A stretch of 64,000 nt of DNA from Leishmania mexicana MHOM/GT/2001/U1103 (Eukaryota; Euglenozoa; Kinetoplastea; Trypanosomatida; Trypanosomatidae), in contig NC_018331.1 in NCBI RefSeq assembly GCF_000234665.1, forward strand, positions 915,298-979,297, given 5' to 3'. Position numbers and translations under genes: made by a program. The notes under the pieces were generated by a model that worked only from the letters and a program-made list of their open reading frames with translations, was not told where the DNA came from and made no database searches. Positions within the stretch are counted from its first letter, which is position 1, and every line of letters begins with the position of its first letter. Below, in pieces: positions 10,042-20,537 of the stretch.

Positions 10042-11192
10042 CTCAGCGGAGCGCGCGCGAGAGAACCGAGCGTGCCTCTGATGCAGAAGAAGCCAGCAAC
10101 GACGACGACAACAACAGCAATATGGCAGGAGACAAGCGCCCTGTTCAACGGAGGCCCCGCCAGGTGCGCGTACGAATGCTCCCGTGCAAACGCGTGGGTG
10201 GAGAGGGGGGAGGGAGTGGCAAAGAGGGTCGGGGAGGTGCCCACGAGGGAGAGAGAGCGACTACACAGTCAGCACGTTCCACCCGAGGTGAGAACACCCC
10301 AAGCAAGTGGCAAAAAAAAACGAGGAAGGACGTGGCGACAACAGAGATGATGAGGCGCAGCTGCCTGCCTATGCATGTATGGGTGAGGAGATGCACCATA
10401 AAGCAGACAACTAACAGGCACACCAATGGGCTCACCCACAGCTGCTCACCGAGTGCTTCCTTCAACGAGTCCACGTGTGAGGTGCTGGTGCGAGGAGGCG
10501 CCAAAGGGCACGGGCGGGCGGGTGCGTTAACGCATGTGTGCAAGGAAAACAGCAAGGAAGACAGCAAGAAAGGGAGTCAAGATGACCGCGGAAGGAAAAT
10601 GAGCGAGGTGCTTGTACATATGTGTGCGTATGTACGCGGCATGGCTTGAGGAGGAGGAGGACGCACGGGGCCCATCGTGGGGCCGCATGGACATGAGCGC
10701 GCAAACAGGTGCGCTGCCTTCGCCACCGCTACGGATGCAGACGAGCGCGCACATCGTACGGCGTTCGCTTTCCTCTGCTTGAGTGTTTCTCCGACATAAA
10801 AGGAATGAATGATGATGTGTCATTAGCGTCGTTGAGGAACGTGTGTGCAAGTGCGTCCGTGTCCGGAGGGGTGGAGGTGGGGGGACTCCGTGGCATGCAA
10901 ATTCGCTGGTCGCTTCGCGATAGTCTTTCCGGCACAGGCAAAACGTATTTCGTGTGAACGGGTGGCCGAGCAAGCACACACAAGACGAGAGAACGCGCGA
11001 TCCGCTGCACCGGCGCCACCCGAAGTTCCTCCCCCTCCCCCTCCCTCAAATCCCTCGCCTCTCTCTCAAACAACAGAGCCGGCGCTCCCATAACAAGCAG
11101 GCGACACGCTACGCCGTCCACATCGCTTTGTGTGTGTGTGTGCGCGCGCGCGTGCGCGGGAGTTTCGGTGAATAGCACCGGTGATGCGCCGG
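10042..11192. other. Intergenic spacer
   Basis: Spacer between the giant zinc-module gene and uL11m. It contains a GT/GC alternating tract on the + strand at about 11128-11155, an A-homopolymer near 10312-10320 and CT-rich stretches. No gene is supported. Confidence 0.6.
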
Positions 11193-14100
11193 CTACGGAG
11201 CGGCGCACGGCTGATCGGGTTCATGGGTTGTCAAGCATTGCTCGCACTGCACACACCCGCGCAACACGTGGCTCCGAGACAGCTTCATGTCCTGCAGGTA
11301 TGCCCACTTGGTTTCCGTGTTGATGTGCTCCGCCTCGTCAGGGCGGAGCAGGAGGCACAGGCGGCGCAGCGTGGCAAATCCGATCTCGTCAAAGACAGTG
11401 CTGGCGTTGACCACATCGATCAGCTCCAGGGCTGCAAGAATCAGCCGACGAGTCCATGCGTCCTGCAGACATGGCGGGAGCCTCGGTGGAGACGCGTGCT
11501 GCCGGTGGGCGTGATCGCCCTTACCGCGATGCTGTCGCCGCGGCGACCTCGAGCACGACAGTGAGCCCCTGACGCGGTGCTCGGCAAGAGCACATACACC
11601 GTCCAAGACCTGGCGCACATCTACAATGGCTGAGTGCACCGTTCCTGTGCCGTGCCCACGGCTCTCAAGCACGGCCACTCGCGGTTCAGCGGAGCAAGCC
11701 TGCTGCGGAGACGCCAAGTCGCAGCCGCGCCACGGCAGGCGCTCGTCCAGGCAGTGCTGGTGACGCAGCGCGCACGAGCCCCCGCCAGAGTCGTCGCGGT
11801 GGGGTAGCGCCTCCATCACGGAGGAGGTGATGAGCCGGACCCCAGAGAGGACAAAACGAGACAGCCACGCCCAGTCCAGCCTCCGACTTGGCAGCGTCAC
11901 AGATACCGGAGAAGAGGCCGCCATTGAGGCCTCACCACTGTCGGCGCAGCTTGACCTGGAAGTCACGCGCTTGGACGGAGGTAGTTCAAACGCAACCCCC
12001 TCCTGTACAGCGTGCGCCAGGGCCTTCAGGAGTAGTCGCAGAGCCATGGCATGTTCTCCCGGCAACAGTGGTGGCTGCGCCATCGCGACTTCTCTCGCTT
12101 GACGACGTGCGGGGGACGAGGACGGGCGCTGACTCACCCCATCGCCAGCACCGACACGGGGAGTGCCGGGTATGTCATACGCGCATGACGACCGACCCCA
12201 CTCGCAACACCCACAAGAGGCGCACACGTTGACCATGAAGAGCGGGCGAAGACGCACCGGCAACGGTGTTGACGGCCCCGCCGCCACAGACGCCACACTC
12301 GCCCCGCATGAAGTGCAGGCAACGGTGGTCGCTGCGCCGGACAGCCACGAGGAATGAAGCCATCGCTCGTGTGATTGTGACGCCGTCGCCGCTGTTTCCT
12401 CTGATCGTACCGTAGACAACACTTTTGAAACTGCGCTCACAGTCCCGAACGACTCGGAGTGTCGCATAGTGACGTCGCCGGGCAACGGTGAGCTCGGTGG
12501 CAAGAGCAGTGCCTCCACCACCACCGCAGCGGTCGTCGGAGAAAGCCGCGCCGCTGCCTCACTCCAGGCAAAGTGGTCGTGAAACGGGCTCAGCACCTCG
12601 CCTGGACGACGCGGTGTAAAGGCGCACGCGGCGCATGTATGATAGAGAGGCACCGGTGTTGCACCTGAGTCGCCATAAGCATCTCCTGCTGCTCCGTGGA
12701 CAACGTTGACATGCAGGCAGCCATCATGCAAGCACAGCCATTGCGTCGCGCATGGGACGTGCAGTGGGGCGTCTGCGCCTGTAGATGAGCAGGCGGCCTC
12801 ATCTTCCGTTTTCGATTCGGTCCCTCGGACGTCCATCACGACGCACGCCACCTGTGTCACCCACCGCCGCCACCCGTCGGACACCGCCCGCTGCACCTCG
12901 AGCGGCCACGTCAGCAGCGCGTGGCACTGCCAGCAATGACCCATGCCAACACGACTCTGTGCCTTGCAGGAGGGGCACGCCTGCATCAACCAAGGCAGCG
13001 CAATGAACGGCGCGGCAGCGTTGTACTTCTCTGAAAGGAGTGAGAGACCAGGAATCGCCCCCGGCACAGCAGCAGCAGCGGCAGGCCGGCCGGCGCCACA
13101 GAGTTCGCAGTGAGTGCGTGTCCAAGGATTGAGCGCCGCCGTGCACTCGGCGCACCACCACAGATATGGTGAGTGCTGCCCTGTAGCAGCAGCGGCAGGA
13201 AGGACCGCACCGGTGGCAGAGGCGGAGAAATGCGAAGACGAGGTCGTCGACGATGACAAGGTGCAGTTACCGGCAGACAGCTTGTGCAGCTCTCGAACGC
13301 GCTGATAAAGAGCACCGCACCGTTCGCACCACGGCAGCATACGCGCCTCGATGGACTTGGGGATGTGCCCACAACCCTCACAAGCCAGCGCACCCACCGA
13401 ATTTCTTGCGCCATTGACCTCACCAGCAGCGCTGGCCGCCGCCTCGCGCTTCTCCGGATCTGTCGTCGCTCGCCCGCAGCCGCGGCAGAAGAAAACGTGC
13501 TGCGGATCGTTCAAGGTGCGGCAGTGCATGCACGTCCACTGTCGCAGTGGCACGACGCGTACGATGGCGGCAGAAGCGGTGAACCGACTGGCTGCGCGAC
13601 CGGTGCCGGTGACGGTGGCAGCAGCAGCAGCAGCAGCGAAGCGCCTACCCGCGGCAGCCGTGAGGTCTTGTGTCTGCACGTGCACGAGGTCTGCATCGAT
13701 CGTGGAAGTGCTTAGCAACCGATCTGCCGCTGACGAAGGTGACTGAGCCACCTCGCCGCTGCTCTGAAACAACAGCGGTGGGACCAACGCTGTCCCACAC
13801 ACGTCGCAGCTCAACCCATGATCATCCCGGTCGTCCGCAGACGATGTCAAGCACCCGCACGCGCGGCACTGCAGCAGCACCGTCGACAAGGCATGGCATC
13901 GCCTGCAGGCTCGTGCGTACCGACTGTTCCACAGGTAGCACGCGCTGCACTGCCAGGGCTGACGCTGCTCCTCCTCGACTCGACGGTACTGCAAGATCAC
14001 GCTGACACGATCGTGGAAGAAGCCGACGCTCCGTCCAGACAGAGTGGCTGCCCTCTGCACGGCCGCAATGAGAGACCCGGTCGGGCTGGTGGCAACCTCC

Positions 14101-17100
14101 GCGGCAGAGTGCCGCCGCGCTAACGAGCGCAGCAGCCGTTCGAGAGCCTCCAAGCCGATACGGGGCATCAAGCGCAGTGTGTCCAGTGCGTAACGCTCCG
14201 TGAAGCCAGCGTTCCACACGCGGCAGCGGGCGAGGAGCTGCGTATCACATGACATGGGCGCTGCCTTCTCCGTGTCTTGCGTTGAAGCTGTGGTGGTGGT
14301 CACTGGCACACACAGCCGATAGGCGAGGGCTGTGGGCACGGCAACGTTTGCGTGAGAACGAGACCCGTGGCTGGTGGTCGAGTGTCTAGGTGCAGGCATG
14401 CCGACAAGCTTGTAGAGCACCCCAAGCAACCACACCACCGTCAGCGCTACCCGCGCATCACTTCCTGCAGGGACATTGTCGCCGTCGACGGTTGATGAAG
14501 CACCTATACTGCCCGATGACGCCATCGACGGCGCCGGAGTCATCAGCTGCACCAGACGCGACAACAGCAGTCGAGCGACCGGTAGCTGAGGGTAGCCACA
14601 GAGGATCCTTGCTGTCACCGCACGGAGGTACTGATCCGTTAGGGATAGCTCTAGTGACGTGGAAGGAGACCCTGGTGAAGCCCCAGCGCTGTCACAGCTG
14701 CGTCGACACAAGTACGGCGCCACGCACGATGCCCAGAGCTCCACTGTCTTGGCCAGAAGCCCTTTATGCGGGTTTTCAGCCAGATGACACCGCAGAACAT
14801 ATGTGCAGAGCACCGCCGTCGTGCGGTCGCGCTCTTCTGCGTACGTGCGCGGCTGTCGTGACGGAGGCGGCAACGCAGACGAGGAGCGTGGAGAGGTGTT
14901 GAACTTTGATCCGATGTGCGGACGTGCAGCTGATGGGGACGCGGCATCGGCATCGTTGTGGATGCCGTAGACAGCGGCGTCAGAGGACGCCGAAGTGAGG
15001 CCTCGCACGACTGCGTGAAGGCACAGAGGAAGCGGAAGCGGTAGGGAGTACAGGTGTGCGTACAAGGAGTGCAGTTCCGTACGCATCTCTGCCGAGAGTG
15101 GCACCTCCTCCTCCTCCGCGCTGCCGTTGGTAGAGGTGGCAGCGGCGTCTGGAGAGGCCCCTGAGGCAAAAGCTGCCTGACACCACCGTGAGTGCTGCAC
15201 CAAGGCGGCTGCCGCACCCTCCATTGCCTCCAGCAGCAGCTGGCGCACGGCAATCGCACCGGTGGACAGCAGCAACGGAGGAAGGGATGTAGAGGAGACG
15301 GTGGACGGATACGTCGCTGCCGCCCCGCGCGCGGTCGCGCTCGCTTGCAATAATGATTCCAGCACCTCCATAGCGACGCTGTACTGCCCACACTGCAGCA
15401 ACGCCCGCCCCACCTCCCAGCTAGCCCCCATCGACGGATAGCGAAGGTAGAGTGCCCAAATCTGCTCCGGCGTGCCCCAGCGGGCGAGCACCTTGGCACT
15501 CAGGCGAAGTCCCTCCTGCAGCTTGGCAATCAGCCCAGCGCGAGTGCGCTGTGTGAGGCACTGCAGCAACATCGACCTTCGTGCAAGTGACATAGAGTAG
15601 GACGCACCACGGTCTTCGGCCCCTACTGACTCATCGTCGATGTTACCCCCCGACGCCGCAGACTCGGAGTCGGTGCCAGCCCTTTCGGCTACCTTGCCCT
15701 CCGAAGCCTCCAGCACCCTGAGGTGTAGCGCACACTCTTGCTGAAGCCATGCCAGCTGCTGCAGCACGGCATTCTTGTCCACCTCCGCGCCGTCGACGGC
15801 GTGTTCGCTCACGTGGCCGATAGTAATGAGGGTGTACGCGTCAAAGAGAGCAACCTCGCGCCACAGCATCGCACCTGCCTGATGTCGTTGCGGCAGATAC
15901 ACCGGCGATCGGCGATCGCGGCGACAGTGCCGTCGGCGCTCACCCTGAGAAGCCGGCGCGGTAGATTGCGGTTGCACTAGCTCGCCTGACAAGAGGCGGC
16001 GCCGCAACTGTGCTGCAGCTGCCCCCGTCGATAACGAGCCGGAGACACCACCAGCGCTGCGGCGCGGGGCATCCTTCTCGTGCCATCGTCGTTGCTGCGG
16101 CGGCGGCAAGAGAGCACCCACGACAGCGCCAGACGGGCCAACAAACCCGCTCACCATCTCATGCAGCTGCAACAGCGGCATGAGACGATGATGACGCTGC
16201 AGCGAGCTTGCAATGCGTCGGAGAGCGACGTAAGAGCCAACGGCGTAGAACTGAATCTCTTCCAGAGTTGCAGGCGTCGAGTTTGACGATGCCGGGCCGC
16301 GATGTCGTGTAGCCTTGGGCCTCGCTGAAGAAAGCTCATCACTGCGCCTCTCTTCGTCAGCTCCCTCGCTGAGCTCGACAATCGCATCCACCGCGCGGGC
16401 ACAGTTTCGCACCATCCCACTGACCACCAGTTTCCAGTAGGGGTGCCACATGCCGGTGGAGTCGCTGTGGCTCTCTCCTCCGACGCCTGTGATGCCGCAC
16501 CCTGCACACCAGTCCCGCAGCCACGTCTCCCCTGCCACCCTTCTTTTGTTGCCGCCGCCGTCTCCCTCGAACGTGTACGTCTGCGCCTCCGCCGTGTGGG
16601 TAGCCTCGGCGTCCAGCACACCCTGCCACGGGCCAAATGTATGCGCCCTCGCCGCCTTCTCGCGTTGCACCGACGTGTCGGCACCGCTGCCACCCACCAC
16701 GCCTTTTCTCCGCGCCTCCGCAGGTGTTGGCGTGAGCTGAAGCAGCTCAGTGCTTTCCGTGGCGCACACGCGATCCGCAGCGGCGGTCATCCATGCGCTC
16801 GCAGCCGACCAGTTTGCTGCGCCGCCGCCGGGCGTTTGCACCGAGGTGGTCAACAGCGATGGTGATACCCGGATATGTGTGGTGGAGTAGCAGTGAAGCA
16901 GCCACGGCACACAGCTGCACCAGGCGGCCGTTGCTACCGAGGCGCCCCCCTCGTCCACGCCACGCTGGCTGTGCTGCACCGCCGCCGCTGCTGCCTCGAC
17001 AAGCGTGGCGACGGACACCACCACCCCTGCATCCGCTGCGGCAGTGAGGACATGGACGAGGCACCCCAACGACTGGGCGTCGCGCTCATGAGCACCGCGC

Positions 17101-18017
17101 AACGCCACAAGCTCGGCGACAACACGGATCTCCTCAGCGAAGAATGCGGTGACCTCCTCACGCATTGCCTTTTCGGGGCCGCCGAGTGTACCGCCCTTCT
17201 GTGATGCACCTCGATCCACCAACCTCTTGAGAACAAGCTCCATCACCTGCAGGCGTTGCAGCACGCACTGCACAACATCGCGCTGCAACGGCAGCAGCAA
17301 CGCCTCTTCGGCATCCGTCGACGTACCCACCAGCGGAGCTGGAGCGCGCTTGTCTTTTCGTGATCCCCCGCGGCTACTCTGAGCTGTCTTGGAAATGGAG
17401 GGCGTCGTTCTCGGCACACACGTGGGCAGTGATCGATACAAGAAGCGGTACGCACGCAGCAGGTCGCCCAAGGCGCGGACTTCACGGTTCAGGGGCACAA
17501 GATCCCCCTCCTGCTGGGAGGACGGCTTGGCCGGCGGTGGTGGTGGGGTGCCCCTCGACATCTCTTCAGGCATGGCCATCACGCCTGACGAGTATGCGCC
17601 ACCTATGGAAGCGGGGCACAAATTGACCCAGCGCCGGAGCTGCAGAAGGTGGAACAGTGTAGGGCCCAGAGGTGCCTCCTCGGCCGCCTCACTGGTGCAG
17701 CCACCCCTGTGAGTGCTTGAGGAGGAGACTAGCGGTGCCGCCGACGGGCGCGATCCATCACTGTCGTGTAAATCTGGAGGCCGTGGCCGTGCAGCCACCT
17801 CACCCGATTCCAAGGGCACCGAGCCTGCAGTGCCCGCCACCTGCACCACCCCCATGGCGGCAGCCAAGCGCCATGCTGGACTTGACAAGGGCGCACGGAG
17901 GAGGAGCGGCGGCGCAGCCAGATGAGGCACGTTGCGTCGCGAGCGGTCCCCACCTACGCATGGCTCTCGCTGGGCGGGAAGAGAAAGAAAAGGACGCAGC
18001 ACATGAGGCCTCCTCAT
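11193..18017 (-). CDS. Giant RanBP2-type zinc-finger protein (2,274 residues)
   Basis: A single open frame of 6.8 kb. The first ~1,340 residues are Ala/Ser/Leu-rich and predicted helical, with no domain I can name. The region from about 1,345 to 1,935 is packed with zinc modules. Three are RanBP2-type fingers: WQCSACYLWNSRYARACRRC near 1,355, WTCMHCRTLNDPQHVFFCRG near 1,490 and WWCAECTAALNPWTRTHCEL near 1,620. Between and after them are paired CxxC modules near 1,380-1,410, 1,545-1,570, 1,680-1,705, 1,758-1,790 and 1,900-1,932. RanBP2 fingers bind single-stranded RNA or ubiquitin in other proteins; which applies here is unknown. The start could be the ATG at 18017 or the one at 17855 (MGVVQVAG). 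The C-terminus adds another CVQCEQC pair. Coding is certain from length; function is unassigned. Confidence 0.85.
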   Translation of the reverse strand: MRRPHVLRPFLSLPAQREPCVGGDRSRRNVPHLAAPPLLLRAPLSSPAWRLAAAMGVVQVAGTAGSVPLESGEVAARPRPPDLHDSDGSRPSAAPLVSSSSTHRGGCTSEAAEEAPLGPTLFHLLQLRRWVNLCPASIGGAYSSGVMAMPEEMSRGTPPPPPAKPSSQQEGDLVPLNREVRALGDLLRAYRFLYRSLPTCVPRTTPSISKTAQSSRGGSRKDKRAPAPLVGTSTDAEEALLLPLQRDVVQCVLQRLQVMELVLKRLVDRGASQKGGTLGGPEKAMREEVTAFFAEEIRVVAELVALRGAHERDAQSLGCLVHVLTAAADAGVVVSVATLVEAAAAAVQHSQRGVDEGGASVATAAWCSCVPWLLHCYSTTHIRVSPSLLTTSVQTPGGGAANWSAASAWMTAAADRVCATESTELLQLTPTPAEARRKGVVGGSGADTSVQREKAARAHTFGPWQGVLDAEATHTAEAQTYTFEGDGGGNKRRVAGETWLRDWCAGCGITGVGGESHSDSTGMWHPYWKLVVSGMVRNCARAVDAIVELSEGADEERRSDELSSARPKATRHRGPASSNSTPATLEEIQFYAVGSYVALRRIASSLQRHHRLMPLLQLHEMVSGFVGPSGAVVGALLPPPQQRRWHEKDAPRRSAGGVSGSLSTGAAAAQLRRRLLSGELVQPQSTAPASQGERRRHCRRDRRSPVYLPQRHQAGAMLWREVALFDAYTLITIGHVSEHAVDGAEVDKNAVLQQLAWLQQECALHLRVLEASEGKVAERAGTDSESAASGGNIDDESVGAEDRGASYSMSLARRSMLLQCLTQRTRAGLIAKLQEGLRLSAKVLARWGTPEQIWALYLRYPSMGASWEVGRALLQCGQYSVAMEVLESLLQASATARGAAATYPSTVSSTSLPPLLLSTGAIAVRQLLLEAMEGAAAALVQHSRWCQAAFASGASPDAAATSTNGSAEEEEVPLSAEMRTELHSLYAHLYSLPLPLPLCLHAVVRGLTSASSDAAVYGIHNDADAASPSAARPHIGSKFNTSPRSSSALPPPSRQPRTYAEERDRTTAVLCTYVLRCHLAENPHKGLLAKTVELWASCVAPYLCRRSCDSAGASPGSPSTSLELSLTDQYLRAVTARILCGYPQLPVARLLLSRLVQLMTPAPSMASSGSIGASSTVDGDNVPAGSDARVALTVVWLLGVLYKLVGMPAPRHSTTSHGSRSHANVAVPTALAYRLCVPVTTTTASTQDTEKAAPMSCDTQLLARCRVWNAGFTERYALDTLRLMPRIGLEALERLLRSLARRHSAAEVATSPTGSLIAAVQRAATLSGRSVGFFHDRVSVILQYRRVEEEQRQPWQCSACYLWNSRYARACRRCHALSTVLLQCRACGCLTSSADDRDDHGLSCDVCGTALVPPLLFQSSGEVAQSPSSAADRLLSTSTIDADLVHVQTQDLTAAAGRRFAAAAAAATVTGTGRAASRFTASAAIVRVVPLRQWTCMHCRTLNDPQHVFFCRGCGRATTDPEKREAAASAAGEVNGARNSVGALACEGCGHIPKSIEARMLPWCERCGALYQRVRELHKLSAGNCTLSSSTTSSSHFSASATGAVLPAAAATGQHSPYLWWCAECTAALNPWTRTHCELCGAGRPAAAAAVPGAIPGLSLLSEKYNAAAPFIALPWLMQACPSCKAQSRVGMGHCWQCHALLTWPLEVQRAVSDGWRRWVTQVACVVMDVRGTESKTEDEAACSSTGADAPLHVPCATQWLCLHDGCLHVNVVHGAAGDAYGDSGATPVPLYHTCAACAFTPRRPGEVLSPFHDHFAWSEAAARLSPTTAAVVVEALLLPPSSPLPGDVTMRHSESFGTVSAVSKVLSTVRSEETAATASQSHERWLHSSWLSGAATTVACTSCGASVASVAAGPSTPLPVRLRPLFMVNVCASCGCCEWGRSSCAYDIPGTPRVGAGDGVSQRPSSSPARRQAREVAMAQPPLLPGEHAMALRLLLKALAHAVQEGVAFELPPSKRVTSRSSCADSGEASMAASSPVSVTLPSRRLDWAWLSRFVLSGVRLITSSVMEALPHRDDSGGGSCALRHQHCLDERLPWRGCDLASPQQACSAEPRVAVLESRGHGTGTVHSAIVDVRQVLDGVCALAEHRVRGSLSCSRSPRRQHRGKGDHAHRQHASPPRLPPCLQDAWTRRLILAALELIDVVNASTVFDEIGFATLRRLCLLLRPDEAEHINTETKWAYLQDMKLSRSHVLRGCVQCEQCLTTHEPDQPCAAP

Positions 18018-19230
18018 GACTTTCGTGCTGTTCTTCGTTCAGTCAGAACAAAGGCTGCGGCAGCGGCGCGGGTGAGCAGACACGCACACGCGTTGATAAC
18101 AAGTACAGAGGGATACACAGCCAACAACAAAAGGGAAAGGGAAGACAGAGTGCTGCTTTCTGTGTGGCTGCTGATCCTCCTCCTCGGCAGCTCATGGATC
18201 CGCCGCCGGACTGTGGACGGGAGGGGAGGGGAGGGAGTAGAGCAAACGGAGAACACGGGTGATCGGCTTTTGCGCGTCGGCTTCTAGCACTGGCATGCTA
18301 TCCCCCCTCCTCCCTCTCTGACACTCGTACGTGCACTTAGACACCCGCAGCCAGCGATGCACCCCGTGTGCGTGTGCGTGTGCAAGCGAAAGTCGTGAAT
18401 GAAGTCGATACGAGAAAGAGAGGCGCACAGCAACCGTGGCTGTGTTTCACATCCACAGCGAACGGAGAAGGGAGTGGTCCAAAGCGTGATGATAGAAAGC
18501 CACAAAGGAAAGGAGAACGACAGGGCAGAGGGAGCTGAATGCAGCGTAAAGGACGTTATTAGAGGTGCAAGAGCATTCGCCCCCCCCCGTTGTGCTCTCA
18601 AAAACCCGCGTTGCGCACTTGAAACCTCACCCCTCCCCCGAACGACGGCATGTCTGCTGCGTCACTTTGCCCTCTGGAACCGCGTGAGATGCGACGGCGG
18701 ATGTAAAGTCCTCCACTTCTCCCGGCGTTGCCGACGTTTTGACGTCTTCATTCGCTTCTTTATGCCTGCGGATGTGCTCTTCTTCTTGTTGGTTTTCGGT
18801 TGTCTCCGTGTGAAGGAGGGAGGGCAGGGGTGGAGGTAGGGGGAGGGGGACGTCGGCTGGTGAGGCCGAACGCCAGCGCCGCAGTGCGTGGAGGCTGAAG
18901 CTGAGCACCGGAAGAGGGAGAGGAGAGAAGCAAGCAAGGGGGAGAGTCAGTACGGTCGCCTTCCGTTCTCTCTACAACGCGCATCCACCGGCGCTTTTCG
19001 CACTCCACACACACACACACACCACAGAAACATTCATCCGTAGTGCACAAACGAGGACACGAAGCAACGAATCGCAACGACTGCTGCCGGTGCCGCCATC
19101 GGTATTCCTCCTCTCACACCTTGGCAAGGCCCCGCATCAACAACAACGCCGATGCCGCGGCTAGCGCTTGCTCCTTCCACTTGTCCATTCACCTCAGTGG
19201 AGGAGGAGGTGGGGGGGGGGGGCTTCAGTC
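18018..19230. other. Intergenic spacer
   Basis: Spacer between the 90-residue gene and the giant zinc-module gene. CT-rich on the transcribed strand, with a CA tract on the + strand near 19004-19022 and a G-homopolymer near 19210-19220. Several overlapping short frames look like low-complexity UTR. Confidence 0.6.
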
Positions 19231-19503
19231 TCACGGCGCACTCTGGGTTTGCTTCTTCACGGCATCCACCACGTCCTGAACCCGGATCGCTCGATTGGTC
19301 ACGACGCGGAGGCGCTCGACCGGTTCATAGAACGGAAAGAGAATATCGCGATAGAGTACCTCGAGCGTGCGCTGGAGCTCCTCAATGCGAGCGGCAGAAG
19401 CTGAAGAGAAGACATCGGCACTGGTCGAGGCGGCGGTGGCTGCAGTAGCAAAGTCGGAGGAGTGGGGGAGTGCGTCTCCGGAGTTTGCAGGTGCAGAAGA
19501 CAT
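19231..19503 (-). CDS. Small conserved-looking protein, 90 residues
   Basis: An ATG at 19503 opens a 90-residue frame. Residues 1-36 are Ala/Ser/Thr-rich; residues 38-85 form an amphipathic, probably coiled helix region (ARIEELQRTLEVLYRDILF, then EPVERLRVVTNR and VQDVVDAVKKQ). The second half looks like a folded small helical subunit rather than translated spacer, and the frame has the direction of its neighbours. I recognise no family; small helical subunits of multiprotein complexes look like this. It sits between two spacers of about 1 kb each. Confidence 0.55.
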   Translation of the reverse strand: MSSAPANSGDALPHSSDFATAATAASTSADVFSSASAARIEELQRTLEVLYRDILFPFYEPVERLRVVTNRAIRVQDVVDAVKKQTQSAP

Positions 19504-20537
19504 GAAGCTTCAGCGGTGGCCGCGTCCACGTGTTTGCCCCTAGCCACGTGCTCGTGCGTGTGTATGTATGTCGCTCTGTGCGTGGGTATGCGAATGGGTG
19601 GAGGGGAGAGAGGGGCGCCGAGGTCACGCACCTCCTCCGTCGTATCACTATATCGGGCCCGCTCAGCGTGTGTTCAACTGACCCCGACACAAGCACACAC
19701 TGCCTCAGTGTCGATGCGTGGTGCCGCCACTGTGAGCGGATGGGGGAGAAAAGGAATCACGAGCCACACTGCACACACTCACATGCATGTCAGCGTGCAG
19801 GTATGTGCCAGTGCAATGCAGAGGTCGAAGAGGGAAGAAGAGCGAGCGACACACCTGTGAAGAGAACCAGGGGGAAGGCAGAGTGCTATCTGTGGTCTGA
19901 GAGGCCACGCGGCATATAAAATGTGAGCGGGTGGGGGTTGGGGGGTGACCAAGGACAGCGAGAGGAGGAAAGGGGTGGTTGTTCCGCGACTAACCCCCTC
20001 CCACCCTCTCCCGTCTCTTGGTAGTATGTACGTTGGTGCACATACACGGCCCCCCTCACCTATGTATGTGTGTGTGTGTGTGTGTGTCGGGGGGAGGGAT
20101 AGGGCGGGTGTTTCGCTTGCTAGCGCGTTGCTGCTGCAGCTGTGGCCCTGTCCCTCGCTCCCTCCTCCTTCGAGGGCGAAAAGAAGAGCGAGCAGAGACA
20201 CACGAAGAGCAGAAGCGCACGAGCGGTGAGCAGGGGATAGTCGGCCGGGGGTGACGTGGCGCGCCGCTCACTCACACGCCTACCCATCGCATGAAGGAGA
20301 AACGAGCACTCATTCGTGTGTGCGTGCCTTCGTGGGGAGTGCACGCGCGTGTGTGCTGTCACACACCTGCGGGAGGACGAGGGGAAGAACAGACGCTCTG
20401 AGGCAGAGGGGCTGTCAAAACGGTCTGCACATGCCCCTCCCCTCCCCCTATCACGGTGTCGCTGCCATCTGGGGCACGGCATGTGAATCTCGCCATCACA
20501 CACACACACACGAGCACACATCCCTCCTTGATAAACC
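19504..20537. other. Intergenic spacer
   Basis: Spacer between the UVRAG-like stop and the 90-residue gene. A TG tract on the + strand at about 20065-20088 reads as CA on the transcribed strand. The rest is CT/GA-rich. No gene is supported. Confidence 0.6.
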
